From positions 69,590 to 106,404 of the forward strand of contig CACRSC010000021.1 in assembly GCA_902651635.1 (NCBI GenBank): 36,815 nt of DNA, given 5' to 3'. The DNA comes from Mastigamoeba balamuthi (Eukaryota > Evosea > Mastigamoebida > Mastigamoebidae). Each line of letters opens with the position of its first letter. The stretch's first letter is position 1. Made by a program: the position numbers and the translations under genes. Below are positions 10,514-20,153 of this stretch, one piece after another. The notes beneath the pieces are model-generated. The model worked only from the letters and a program-made list of their open reading frames with translations, was not told where the DNA came from and made no database searches.

Positions 10514-10519
10514 ATATCT
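10514..10519 (-). promoter_or_regulatory. AGATAT motif upstream of MRH copy B
   Basis: Minus-strand CTAGATATCTTCG with its AGATAT core 63 nt upstream of the ATG at 10456. Only 277 bp separate this gene from the end of copy C, so the whole promoter must lie in that gap. Confidence 0.45.
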
Positions 10520-10733
10520 AGGAAAAGTGGCGATATCGACACCGGAATCTCTCTGTAATCGAAGGTGTTGTCCACGGGTGACGAACCAAGAGGCTTGCTT
10601 TAATGAAAGGCTTGTGGGTGAGACTAAACGAAAGGTGAGAAAAAGCACTCGTGAATAGTTATGGTGTTCAAAAGCCCTCGGAGAGACCGCAGCGTAAGAG
10701 AGCGCAGATCTAGAACCTTTGAAAACAAGCCCG

Positions 10734-12465
10734 CTAAATCGAGGTGGAACTGGGCACCTCTGGGGTTTCTGGTTTCTTGTGCTTTGATCGGAGTGAGCGA
10801 GTGAACTGCCAGACGTACCCGAGAACCCACAACGCAGCAAACGATACAGACAGTAAAAGAGTGAACACGAAGACCGACAGCGCCACTAGGACGCCCACCC
10901 AGTGCGTGTTCTTCGCCCCGCCCTCTCCTCTGAACTCCTCGGGGTCGTTGTGCCACAGCGAGACCTCCAACGGGTCGCTTGAACTCGACACGTCCCGGTC
11001 CCAGCATCCCAGGGGCGACAGCGCGAACACAGCAACCCCGCACGACCACTCGCCCTGCACGAAGCTGACGAACGAGTGGTTCGTGCTGCACCTGAGCATC
11101 ACGATCGACTCTGGCTTCATGCCAAACGAGCAGTAGCCCCCCTTGAACTGCAGCTTGACCAGCCCCTGCCTGACTGGCGACAAACGGGTTGGGTGGAGGC
11201 AGCGAGCACGAGCACGGGGAGAGGAGCGCACATTGCGTCTCGGTTGGCGTGTCGACCTTGATGACGGCGTAGGCGCCGTTGTAGAGCACGCAGACGTGGC
11301 TCTTGCTGCAGCCAGGGGGGTACCGCAGGTACCTGCAGGGGTTCATCAACACGATAATGTCGTCGATCGTCATGTTGACATCTGGCGGGTCCCACGGACA
11401 CAGCGACTGCTCCGACACAGACTTGGGAGTTGCACGGCACAAGTCAGAAGCGGTGGGACACGGCAACTGGGCGAGAGAGACAACGGACGTCCTCCGAGGC
11501 GTTGCTCCCGGAGCCATCGATGGGGGGCTGGCTGCACGCCGCCGGCGAGGCCACGGTGATGTTCAACCGCGGGCACCCGGAGCCCATGTGAGCCGCGGCC
11601 AGCCTCTCGAGCCCGTCGGCGATCCTGATGAAGTTCACGAACGAGCACACGACGCTCGAGTACACCGTCAAGTTGTTCCCGTACGCGCAGCTGCCCCCCG
11701 CCAGCGTGAGGTGCACCGTGTCCGCGTCTGCGAGCAGGGGCGACGCTTGAGACAGAGCAGAGGGGACAGTCGAGATGCCAGGGCGACTGAGGAGGGCGCA
11801 CTGAAGAGGTACTTCTCCAGCGAGGCGGGGTGTCCGAAGCCCGCGCGCAGCAGCGTGGCGTTGGTGGTGGTATTTACTATGCAGAGGCGATGCAGTCGGC
11901 AGTCGGCGGGCACGTCGGGCCACGCAGCGAGGGCGTTACAGGGCGAGTAGTAGACCCGCAGGCCGTAGAAGTCGTCCGAGCTGTAGTTGGCCTGCATGTA
12001 CGCGCACCACCACGTGCGGTTGCCGTAATCGCTGGGCGCCTCGACCTCCGAGGGCACGCACGCCGCAGACGTCCGCACCACGAGCTCCGCCCTGCACGTC
12101 CCCGCCTGGGCGACAGCCCACTCGACGGCCTCGGTTCGCATGTCGCAGCGCAGAGTCACGTGCGCCATCGGCGTTGCCCCCGCCACAGAGCACACGCCTC
12201 CGCTCAGGTTGCGCTGCGACACCTCAGAGCCCGCGCCTGCCAGAGGAGTGAGTGCGGGACGCGAGAGGGCGGGACGCCACCGGGGACCGGGGAGTCGGAG
12301 GCGAGGCCGAGGAAGTAGCCGCCTGGACCCAGCACGCAGAGGCGGTACTGCGTGCACTGGGGCGGGAAGAGCAGCGGGCGGCAGGGGTTGTAGTACAGCG
12401 CCGTGCCGTTGGCGCCGAACGAGAGGTCGGGCACAGCGTTGCTGCAGTAGTCGGCCTCCTGCTGC
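10734..12465 (-). CDS. Triple-MRH-like membrane protein, copy C (5' end lost in gap)
   Basis: Exons 12465(gap)-12281, 12236-11802 (435 nt, same length as copy B), 11727-11489, 11421-11232 (190 nt, same as B) and 11173-10734. All junctions keep frame when aligned with copy B. The signal-peptide exon is missing because the sequence runs into Ns. The third-domain half (LVKLQFKGGYCSFG), the transmembrane helix and tail are intact. Differences from B: no Ser/Glu-rich repeats before the membrane segment, and a longer cytoplasmic tail ending KHKKPETPEVPSSTSI. The exon 4 donor (GTCCGT) and exon 2 donor (GTGGCG) are atypical. Not disrupted within what is visible. Confidence 0.68.
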
Positions 12466-12570
12466 NNNNNNNNNNNNNNNNNNNNNNNNNNNNNNNNNNN
12501 NNNNNNNNNNNNNNNNNNNNNNNNNNNNNNNNNNNNNNNNNNNNNNNNNNNNNNNNNNNNNNNNNNNNNN
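12466..12570. other. Assembly gap (105 N)
   Basis: The gap falls inside the MRH gene array. Left of it lies exon 2 of copy C and right of it the middle of exon 3 of copy D. To hold the rest of copy D (exons 3-6), an intergenic region and the first exon of copy C, the true gap should be well over 1 kb unless the two pieces belong to one rearranged gene. Confidence 0.95.
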
Positions 12571-13223
12571 GGTCGAGCTGTAGTTGGCCTTCCTGGTCGC
12601 ACACCACCACGTGCGGTTGTCGTAGTCGTTCGGCACCACGACCGCAGAGGGCACGCACACCGCAGACGTCCGCACCGCGAGCTCCGCCCTGCACGTACCC
12701 GCCTGGGCGACAGCCCACTCGACGGCCTCGGTTCGCATGTCGCAGCGCAGCGTCACGTGCGCGAAAGGCGTGTTCGTCCCCGCCACCGAGCACACGCCCC
12801 CGCTCAGGTTGCGCTGCGACACCTCAGCGCCCTTGTCTGCCAGCGGAGTGAGTGCGGGGGACGCGAGAGGGCGGGACGCCCACCGGGGGCCGGGGAGTCG
12901 GAGGCGAGGCCGAGGAAGTAGCCGCCTGGGCCCAGCACGCAGAGGCGGTACTGCGTGCACTGGGGCGGGAACAGCAGCGGGCGGCAGGGGTTGTAGTACA
13001 GCGCCGTGCCGTTGGCGCCGAACGAGAGGTCGGGCACAGCGTTGCTGCAGTAGTCGGCCTCCTGCTGCCGCCGTCGCTGGAGCTGCTGCTGCTGCAGGCC
13101 AACTGTTCAGTGGGAAATGCACAAGTGCGTAAAGCGGAAAATGCGGCGGCGAAAGCGGCGAACCATGGAGAGGGATTGGACGGCATGGCACAACGCGATA
13201 AAAACTAAGGCGCGCACATGCAT
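12571..13223 (-). CDS. Triple-MRH-like membrane protein, copy D (3' end lost in gap)
   Basis: Exon 1 (13223-13164) encodes a signal peptide (MHVRALVFIALCHAVQS). Exon 2 (13091-12884) and exon 3 (12836 into the gap) encode the first MRH-like domain and the start of the second, with the same motifs as copy B (ALYYNPCRPLLFPP, NLSGGVCSVAG, CDMRTEAVEW). The donors are GTTCGC and GTGGGC. A Gln-rich run precedes the first domain. I chose the acceptor CTGCAG before 13091 because the better-looking AACAG upstream gives the wrong frame. No lesion is visible; the gene is simply cut by the gap. Confidence 0.65.
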
Positions 13224-13283
13224 CGGGGGTTGCCGTTTAACTGTCGGCGCCGGATACACCGTGGGCGAAAGCGGTCAGTCCGA

Positions 13284-13289
13284 ATATCT
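13284..13289 (-). promoter_or_regulatory. AGATAT motif upstream of MRH copy D
   Basis: Minus-strand AAAGATATTCGG with its core 66 nt upstream of the ATG at 13223. The surrounding upstream sequence is otherwise more diverged from copies A and B, so conservation of this motif stands out. Confidence 0.45.
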
Positions 13290-13566
13290 TTGCCTGGGTT
13301 GCATGACAAATATCTACCATGACGTGGATACCATGGTGGATAACCCTGTCCACTGCCACTTGCCCTCACCACACCCGTGTTCGCGTTCACCTCCCAAGAT
13401 GGCGCCATCGGCTTTCGGACTCGGCACGTGGAAATTGCTGTCCCCGACCAAACTGTGCTTCTCGTTGTTGGATTACCTCAGTTTTTGTACACAAGAGGCC
13501 GCAGGCTTTCGGCACTGCGGCGAAGCACAAGGCCACTTACGGCACGCACCGGGAGGCTCTGCGCCC

Positions 13567-15049
13567 TCAGCGCGTGCCGGCGCACCTGTAGGGGACGATC
13601 TCGAGGAGCTTGCAGCTGCCGGCCGACGAGTCGGGGCCGCAGACGTGGTAGAACGTGCAGTCGTCGAGGTCGAAGTGCGGGTGGTTGTTGGACGCGCACC
13701 AGTCGCACCGCCCGTCCACCGCCGACCCGCACGCGTTGCCGCAGCAGCCCGAGGCCAGCGCGCCCGCGGACCCGACGCAGGGGCACCCGGGGGTCAGCTG
13801 CGAGGCCTGGGGGCCCGCGATGCAGGCGCCGCAGTCGTCCTTGGTGTCCCCGGCAGCGGGCGTCGCGCAGACGTGCCCGGGGTTCGTGTAGTGGCAGTAC
13901 CCCGCGCAGCGGTCCGTCACGGCGACCCTGGCCGCGCCGCCGGGGCCGCGGACGTAGTAGCAGATGCCGCTGTGGGCGCTGCAGCCCTGGCCCCAGGCCG
14001 CGCTGCTCCAGAGCACGCGGTTCTGGTTGATGCCGAAGAGCGCGGGGTTCACGGCAGCGATGCCGTCGACGCCGTACTTGGAGAGCGTCGACAGCGACGT
14101 GGCCTCGCAGGCGCCGGCCGAGCAGCCGCCGTCGGCGACGTTGCAGTAGATGGTGCTGCGCCCCACGGGGTCCGTCAGCATGCCGCTGAAGCCCGGCCTG
14201 TGCTGGCACTTGCCCACCAGCGGCGTCGACGGGACCACGCGGGTCGCCGCCGACGACGCCACGCACGTCCCCAGGGCCGGCGGGCACATGTCGACGTCGC
14301 AGACGTTGCGCGGGACGCAGACGGAGGTCGTCGAGGAGACCTGCAGCGCGTCCATGCCGGCGGCGGAGCAGACCGACGACGGGGAGTTGGACGGGGCCGA
14401 CGCGGGGTACGAGGGCGCCTTGCAGTTGAGCGTCGTCCAGCACTGCGGCAGCGACGAGCACACGGCGGCCTCGCAGGCCTCGCGCGTGCTGTACTGCGTC
14501 GCGTAGGAGACCTGCGAGCACCCACAGGCCTCTGCGCAGTTGGGGTAGTACGACGACCGCGCCCACGACTTCCCCGTTGGCGTCGGAGTCGGAGTCGGAG
14601 TCGGCGTCGGCGTCGGCGTGGGAGTCGGGGTAGGCGTCGGGGTCGGCGTGTCCGTGTTGCTCAGATACTTCCCGGGAGCACCTGCGCAATTGCGCGCGCA
14701 AGCAATACAAATTCGTCCCAACCGTTATTGTCCGGTTTTCGTTATCCAAACGGTAGGGGGATTGAATACGGCTCGGCGGTGTGGTGCGCGTACCGTCGCA
14801 GTCAGAAGGCGAGGTCGAGGGCCACGTGCAGGGGTTCGAGGCCGTGCGGCCGCAGGAGCAGACGAGGCCGGCGGGGCACGTGACCGTCGCCGGGGCGCTC
14901 TGGCCGTAGCACCACGCGTAGCTGTGGCTGTCGAGGCAGTAGTACCCAACCGACAGCCCCGCGCAGCTCAGGCTGCCCCTGGCCCCGGCGGCAGCGCACG
15001 CCACGAGGGCCAATGCTGCGGCGACGAACGAGCGAGGTGCGGAGATCAT
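13567..15049 (-). CDS. Secreted expansin-like (DPBB) protein with an N-terminal chitin-binding-like domain
   Basis: Two exons (15049-14794 and 14681-13567; donor GTACGC, acceptor GCGCAG) give 456 aa. A signal peptide (SFVAAALALVACAAAGARG) is followed by a small Cys-rich module (SVGYYC..YAWCYG..C..GLVC) resembling type-2 chitin-binding (CBM14/peritrophin) domains. Then comes a Thr-Pro repeat linker (about residues 92-118) and a large Cys-rich region. Its C-terminal part has the double-psi beta-barrel marks of expansins and RlpA-like proteins: a GACEA-type Cys pair, VAVTDRCAGYC, and CDWCASNN followed by HFDLDDCTFYHVCG. Such proteins loosen or bind polysaccharide walls without hydrolysis. The family-typical catalytic or binding Asp is present in VTDRC and HFDL. 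Likely acts on this organism's own cyst or cell wall, or on food walls; the substrate is inference. Confidence 0.65.
14578..14655. repeat. Minisatellite coding for a Thr-Pro linker
   Basis: Near-perfect GGCGTC/GGAGTC hexamers in tandem encode (Thr-Pro)n on the minus strand within the expansin-like gene. Such tracts change length easily and set the distance between the wall-binding module and the expansin-like region. Confidence 0.85.
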
Positions 15050-15796
15050 CGCGAGGAGAACAAACAGGAGGCTTCAAGGATGTGTTGCTTGTGTGGCGGC
15101 GCACGAGAGCGATGTTGAGAAGTGAATTATAAAAAGGAGGTTCTCCTGCCGTTGAAGAGCACCTTGCGGCAGATGACGTGGGTACCAGGTGTTAAGCTTC
15201 CGTCGCTTCCATGGGGAGCCAGAAGTGCTGGATTTCTGCCGGCATTCCTCATAAGGAAACCGACGACCCGGTGAATTATGACGCCGGCGTGCTTCTGTGG
15301 CCCGGGGGCAGTTCGCCGGGAACGCCAGGTGTGCCTCTCATAGCTCCCCAGTGGCGCTTGTGGGAGACGACAGTCCTCGACCTGCGACGGCGTTTTGTGA
15401 TGTCTTGCCGGGTTTTCGCGGTTTTCGCCTCCACTTTTTCGGGCTTTGTTGATATCTTTGATTCTCGCCCGCCGTCCTGTTACCGGGCCTGTGCCTTAAC
15501 ACGTGTGGCGATGCGCGAGTTTCTTTTCGCTCTTCCGGGATTGTAAGTGCGAAATGCGCTCCAAGGAAACGCAGATTTGTATCTACGCAAGAGACTATTC
15601 AGGTGCGAGGAGTTGCCGAATTATTAAATTGATTCAGCTGTCTGGCATGTATCTCAGAGGTGAGTGCGGCCAGGACAATTCGGCAGCCTTGGGGAGCGCG
15701 GATGGAGGGGGCTCCGAGGTGGTTGGCCTTCCTTAGAGAAGACGAAGGAACATGAAGGGCAGGCTCAGCCACAATAACCTATTCAGCCAGGGCTAG
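15050..15796. other. Intergenic between expansin-like and protease genes
   Basis: No convincing gene. It holds the 5' flank of the expansin-like gene, where the minus strand reads TTTTTATAATTC about 80 nt upstream of its ATG (around 15125-15136), a possible TATA-like element. It lacks a close AGATAT motif. The other side is the 3' flank of the protease gene. Confidence 0.4.
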
Positions 15797-18700
15797 CTAG
15801 GCGATCGGTGGCGCACGCGCCGTGATAGACCTGTGGTCCCCGTCCATGTTGATGACGTCGACCCCCTTCTTCGCCTTGACCTTGTACGCCGTCTTGCGGA
15901 ACGGGTTGCGCGGCTGGAAGTCCTCGGGAATGGGCCCCTCGGGCTCCGGCAGCCTGGACACATACACCGCAGCCCCGACACCCGCCGCCACGAGAGCAGC
16001 CCCAACCACCGACCCGACTACGATGCCAGCGATCGCTCCGGCCCCCAGACCTCCCGCAGCAGCCGCAGTGGCAGCAGCAGTGGCGGCGACGGCAACCGGC
16101 ACAGCTGCGGCTGTAGGCAGCAGAGGAGAGGGTACTATCGACGCGCCCGTCGCGGGGAAGCCAGCAGCCGCCGGGTTGCCCGTGTTGACGTGGCTCGCCA
16201 GCGTGCTCGCGAGGTCCGCCGAGTACTGCATGTTGGGGACGCCCGCCGAGAAGAACCCGACCTGCCCTCCGAGGTTCCTCGCGTCCCTCGCGTCCCTGAA
16301 GGTCACGTCCCACACTGTCGCGCCCCCGCTGCACGCGGTCCGCGGGGCGATGCCCTCGATGGCGTCGTCGCCCACCTGGCACGTGCGCTTGACGTAGTTG
16401 CGCACGCTGGGCTCCGTCGTGCAGCGCCTGAACTGCAGCGCGACGGTCGAGCGCGTGGCCAGGACCTCCGCGGGCCCTGCGGTCCTTGCGTAGGCGTTGG
16501 TCCCCGCTAGCACGACGAAGGCCGCGCCAGTGTTTGACCAGTACTCCGAGGGCGAGACGGAGAACGAAGTCGCGCGGGTGCTGTCCCACGAGGTGCCGTA
16601 GATGCCGGCGCCGTCGAGCAGCGGGACCATCACGATGTTGCTGCCGTCGTCCTGGAACGAGACGGTCAGGTTGTGCTCTGCCGACGAGTCCCAGCGGAAC
16701 GCGATGCCAATGGGGCCCTTGTCGTCGGCGCCCTGCTGCTCGCGGCCCTGCAGGACGCTGTACTGCCGCAGCTCCGCGTTGCCGCTCACGTCGATGGTCA
16801 GGCGCCAGAACACGCGGTCGCCGTCGCCGTGCGGCTGCTTGCCCATGCGGGCGCCGATGCCGAGCGTCGCGGGCCCCGAGGCCCTGACGACGAAGCTGTA
16901 CGAGACGAACTTGGCCCTCGACCACTGCACCGACGACACCCACCTGATCTGCTTCTCGGCGGCGCTGGTCGACGCCAGCGTCACGCTGCCCTGCACGCCC
17001 TGCGTCGGGCCGACGGTCCACCCGGCGTTGGCGCCCGCAGGGACCACCTGCTCCCAGTCGCTGTCGGTCGACAGCGGCACGCAGCGGTGGTCCGAGCACG
17101 CGGAGCCCGAGGGGCACGTCCCAGAGGCCTGCCCGCACTGCAGGGCGTTGCCGCAGCCGTCCGAAGCCGAGCCGCACTGCCATGAGGCGTCGCAGACCTC
17201 CTGGGCCGTCTTGGGCGCGCACCGCTGGGAGCAGCGGCCGTCGGAGCCACAGAAGAACCCGTTCGAGCACTTGCCGCAGTCGACCGAGTGCCCGCAGCCG
17301 TCGTCGACCGTGGGCCCGCACTCAGCGCTGCCGCAGAGCTCCTCGCGCGTACGCGGCGTGCATTGGGCGGGCCTCGCGGCGCACTTGTTCTGGACGCACG
17401 ACTGGCCGCTGGGGCACGTGCCGCACGAGACGGTCCCGCTGCAGCCGTCGCTGATCCTGCCGCACGTGAAGCCCTGCGAGCTGCACGTGTCGCTCGGCGT
17501 GCACGCGGCGGTGCAGCGGCCCGCGTCACAGACAGCGCCTGAGTCGCAGGACCCGCAGAGGACCTTGTTGCCGCAGCCGTCGTCGAAGGTGCCGCACTGC
17601 CTGTCGGCGCAGACTTTGTCGTTGGGAGTGCACTGCGGCTGCGGGTCCACGCACTGCCCGTTCCTGCAGACCTGCTGCGTCCCCGCGTCACGCCAGCTGC
17701 CGCGCGTCCTCGGGCACTGCCCGCAGTCGCCGGCGACGTTGCAGCCGAGGTCGACCTGCCCGCAGCGCAGCCCGCGCTCGCGGCACACGTCCTGTGCCCT
17801 CCTCGGCGTGCACTTCTGGGCGCACTGGAAGTCCTGGCACGCGAACCCGCTGCGACAGCTGCCGCATGACACGGACCCCTCGCAGCCGTCTGAGACGGAC
17901 CCGCACTGCGCGTTGCTCGGGCACGCCTGCTGCGCGGTCTTGGGGGCGCACTGGTCGTGGCCTCCGTCGCTCGCCCCGCCGCTGCCGCCCTTGGCGTCGG
18001 TCTGCTGGACGTAGGAGGCGGCGAACTGCGTGATGCCGCAGCCCTCGGCGCCGCGCTTGACGTACATGAAGCCCCTGCTGTTGCGCTCGCTGCCCGAGGC
18101 GGTCCAGCCGACGGGCTTGACGCCCCAATCGTCGCCCCACGAGTTCTTGATGATCCACGCGGGCACACCGTCGACGGTGGTCCAGCCGACGAGCACCACC
18201 GCGTGGTCGACCTTGTCCGAGCACGTGCCGTCGCTCGTCGACAGCACGCCGCTCGAGTAGGAGCTGATCTGCGCGCCGTTGAGGCAGACGCCGATGGGCC
18301 CGTACGTCATGACGGCGTTCATGATCTGCGACTCGTCCTCCCAGTCGATGTAGTTCCACGAGACCACCTTGGTCAGGCCCGCGTCCTTTTCCTGGCAGTA
18401 GCCGTTGCGCTCGGTGTACGGGTAGGCGCTCTCGAGCATCGCCGCGTGCTGCTTGAGGTAGTCGAAGGCCATCTGGTAGTTGCCCCCCTGGCAGCCGGCG
18501 CCCATGCCGCCGTTGCCGCGCCGTGCACAGTCGACGAGCTGCTGTGTCGAGAACTGCTGCGTCTGCCCTGTCGCGGTCTTGTACGACGCCTCCAGCACGC
18601 CCGTCGCCGCGAATGTCCTGTAGATGCAGTTCTAATGTTGGGAGGGAAACCGCAGAACAACCTGATTGGTCGGCCGCACCAGCACGAGCCGCACTGGCCC

Positions 18701-19321
18701 TGGCTGCGCACAGGGGTGACGCTGCGATGGAAGTACGACTGCGGGATGTTTGCCCGCTTTGCGCGCAGGCTGTCGGGGAGCCGGGACCCCTTGATGGGCA
18801 GGCGGCCCTCGAGGCCCGTGTAGAGCGCCGAGAACTCCTCGGGGGTCAGGTCCGAGTATCGGTTGACCGCAAACTTGGCGCTGCCCTGGCGGTTCATGTG
18901 CTCGATCCTCGCGACGTTGTCCGAGAACGCCTTGAACCTCCTCATGTCTTTTGAAGCGGTGTGGAGACCGTTTTGTTTGAGCGGTCGAGAAACAACCCGA
19001 AAATTAAGGCCAGCGTTTCATTTCAGTCGTGGCAGGAGAGTTGGGGAGCGGCGCACCTTCCTGCTCGGTGTAGGACTTAGAGTACTCAATCTTGAACTCC
19101 CTCTGTGCATGCGCCGCAAAGGTGAGTGCTTCAATACGTGTGGCCCAACTGTAAGTCCCGACGGCCACTTATCGGCATTTCCGGTAAAATATGTAATCGT
19201 GAGGCCAGTCGCCCCAGTGGGCAGATGGGCGAGCGAGACGCACCCACTGGCAGCGGAGGTCGCACGCCCAGCCAAGGGCAACGAGAGCCGCCACCGTGAG
19301 TGCGGTTCTGCGGAGTGACAT
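15797..19321 (-). CDS. Membrane-anchored papain-like cysteine protease with Cys-rich repeats
   Basis: Four exons (19321-19266, 19148-19057, 18947-18680, 18617-15797) join in frame to 1,078 aa. Order: signal peptide (TALTVAALVALGWA); I29 inhibitor prodomain with an ERFNIN-like helix (FKIEY, RRFKAFSDNVARIEHMN, NRYSDLTPEEF); C1A protease with catalytic Cys in CGSCW (about residue 138, split by intron 3), His in DHAVVLVGW (about 277) and Asn in IKNSWGDDWG (about 297); six repeats of about 45 residues, C-P..C..CG..DGCG..CG-C..C..C (about 362-625); an unidentified beta-rich region; and a C-terminal transmembrane helix (IAGIVVGSVVGAALVAAGVG) with a 53-residue tail rich in Lys. The triad is complete, so it should be active after prodomain removal. 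It probably faces the lumen or cell surface. Papain-type proteases are normally soluble, so the anchor and repeats are unusual. Confidence 0.85.
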
Positions 19322-20153
19322 CGGTCTGCGGAGTGCTGTTGAATGGTGTGACTGACTGTGAGAAACTAAAGGAGTGAACAGGCGACCCCTTAAAAGACAG
19401 GCACAACGGCGTTTTCCTGATGACGTTGAGCCCTCTGCGTCACTACTGGCTTGTAGCGAATTCGGCGTTTTCCCCACACCCGGCCCACCGATCAGCAGAG
19501 GACTCGGCGAGCTGTGAGAAGGGTCCAAGATGAAGGAGCCATGAGGTTCGTCGCCCCGAAGCAAAGGATGCCCGGTTTTCTGGGGCAGGAGGCGCGCAAC
19601 AACCCAGTGCCGGATCGGGGAATAGTGGGCTCAAAGAGCGCGAGCGCCCGGTCACAGCCGCGGTTGCCAGAATTCCTCGAGGAGATCTATCATTGATATC
19701 TGTTATGTCACCTTCAGGGCTGTTATCGCGAGGATGCAACCCGGGGGTTCATGAAGACCCGGGTTAACCACGCCAAAGGTGGAGTATGTAACAACAATCT
19801 GGAGTGGATAGAGAATAGACCTCGCACTGGCCCAGTGCCATTAGTAGTCCTCCGGTCAGGCACTGCTCACTGGTGACCAGATTTCTGCAGTATGCGGGCC
19901 GCTCTGGGCGTCCTGCAGCCTCTGATCCTACTGTTGATGTTCGTGAAGAAATCAAGAGACGTGCTGAGGATCATGTCACAGAGGCCGGAGGTTCAGGCCC
20001 GAGCTACATTCCTGCACACGCCGAATGAAAAACAGATCCGCAAGGCATGAGCAGACTCCCTTTGCATTGATTTGGTTCTCCCAGAGTTGCGAATGAACGC
20101 ACTCGAGAAGATGTATTTGAATTCTTGCAAGACAACCTTCGGGTACTGCTGTT
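19322..20153. other. Intergenic between protease start and VMO-I gene end
   Basis: Several short ORFs overlap here on both strands but none has a domain or fits neighbouring exons. It includes the protease promoter (no AGATAT motif found close to the ATG) and a small GC-rich inverted repeat at 19738-19765. Confidence 0.4.
19738..19765. repeat. Short inverted repeat (8-bp stem AACCCGGG)
   Basis: AACCCGGG at 19738-19745 and CCCGGGTT at 19758-19765 form an 8-bp perfect stem with a 12-nt loop. It is downstream of the VMO-I/PSI gene, so it could be a 3' processing signal or a protein site, but nothing else supports a role. Confidence 0.3.

Noticed and set aside
11668-13191. A single 507-residue minus-strand ORF spanning the gap
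   Set aside because: It runs through the 105 Ns and switches between true exon frame and intron or wrong frame; it is two paralogues, not one protein.
13117-14883. A 588-residue plus-strand ORF opposite the expansin-like gene
   Set aside because: It is Arg/Ala/Val-rich antisense to a Cys-rich gene with signal peptide and known motifs; GC bias explains its openness.
15783-17321. A 512-residue minus-strand ORF in another frame of the protease gene
   Set aside because: Arg/Gly-rich shadow; the frame with catalytic motifs and Cys repeats is the real one.
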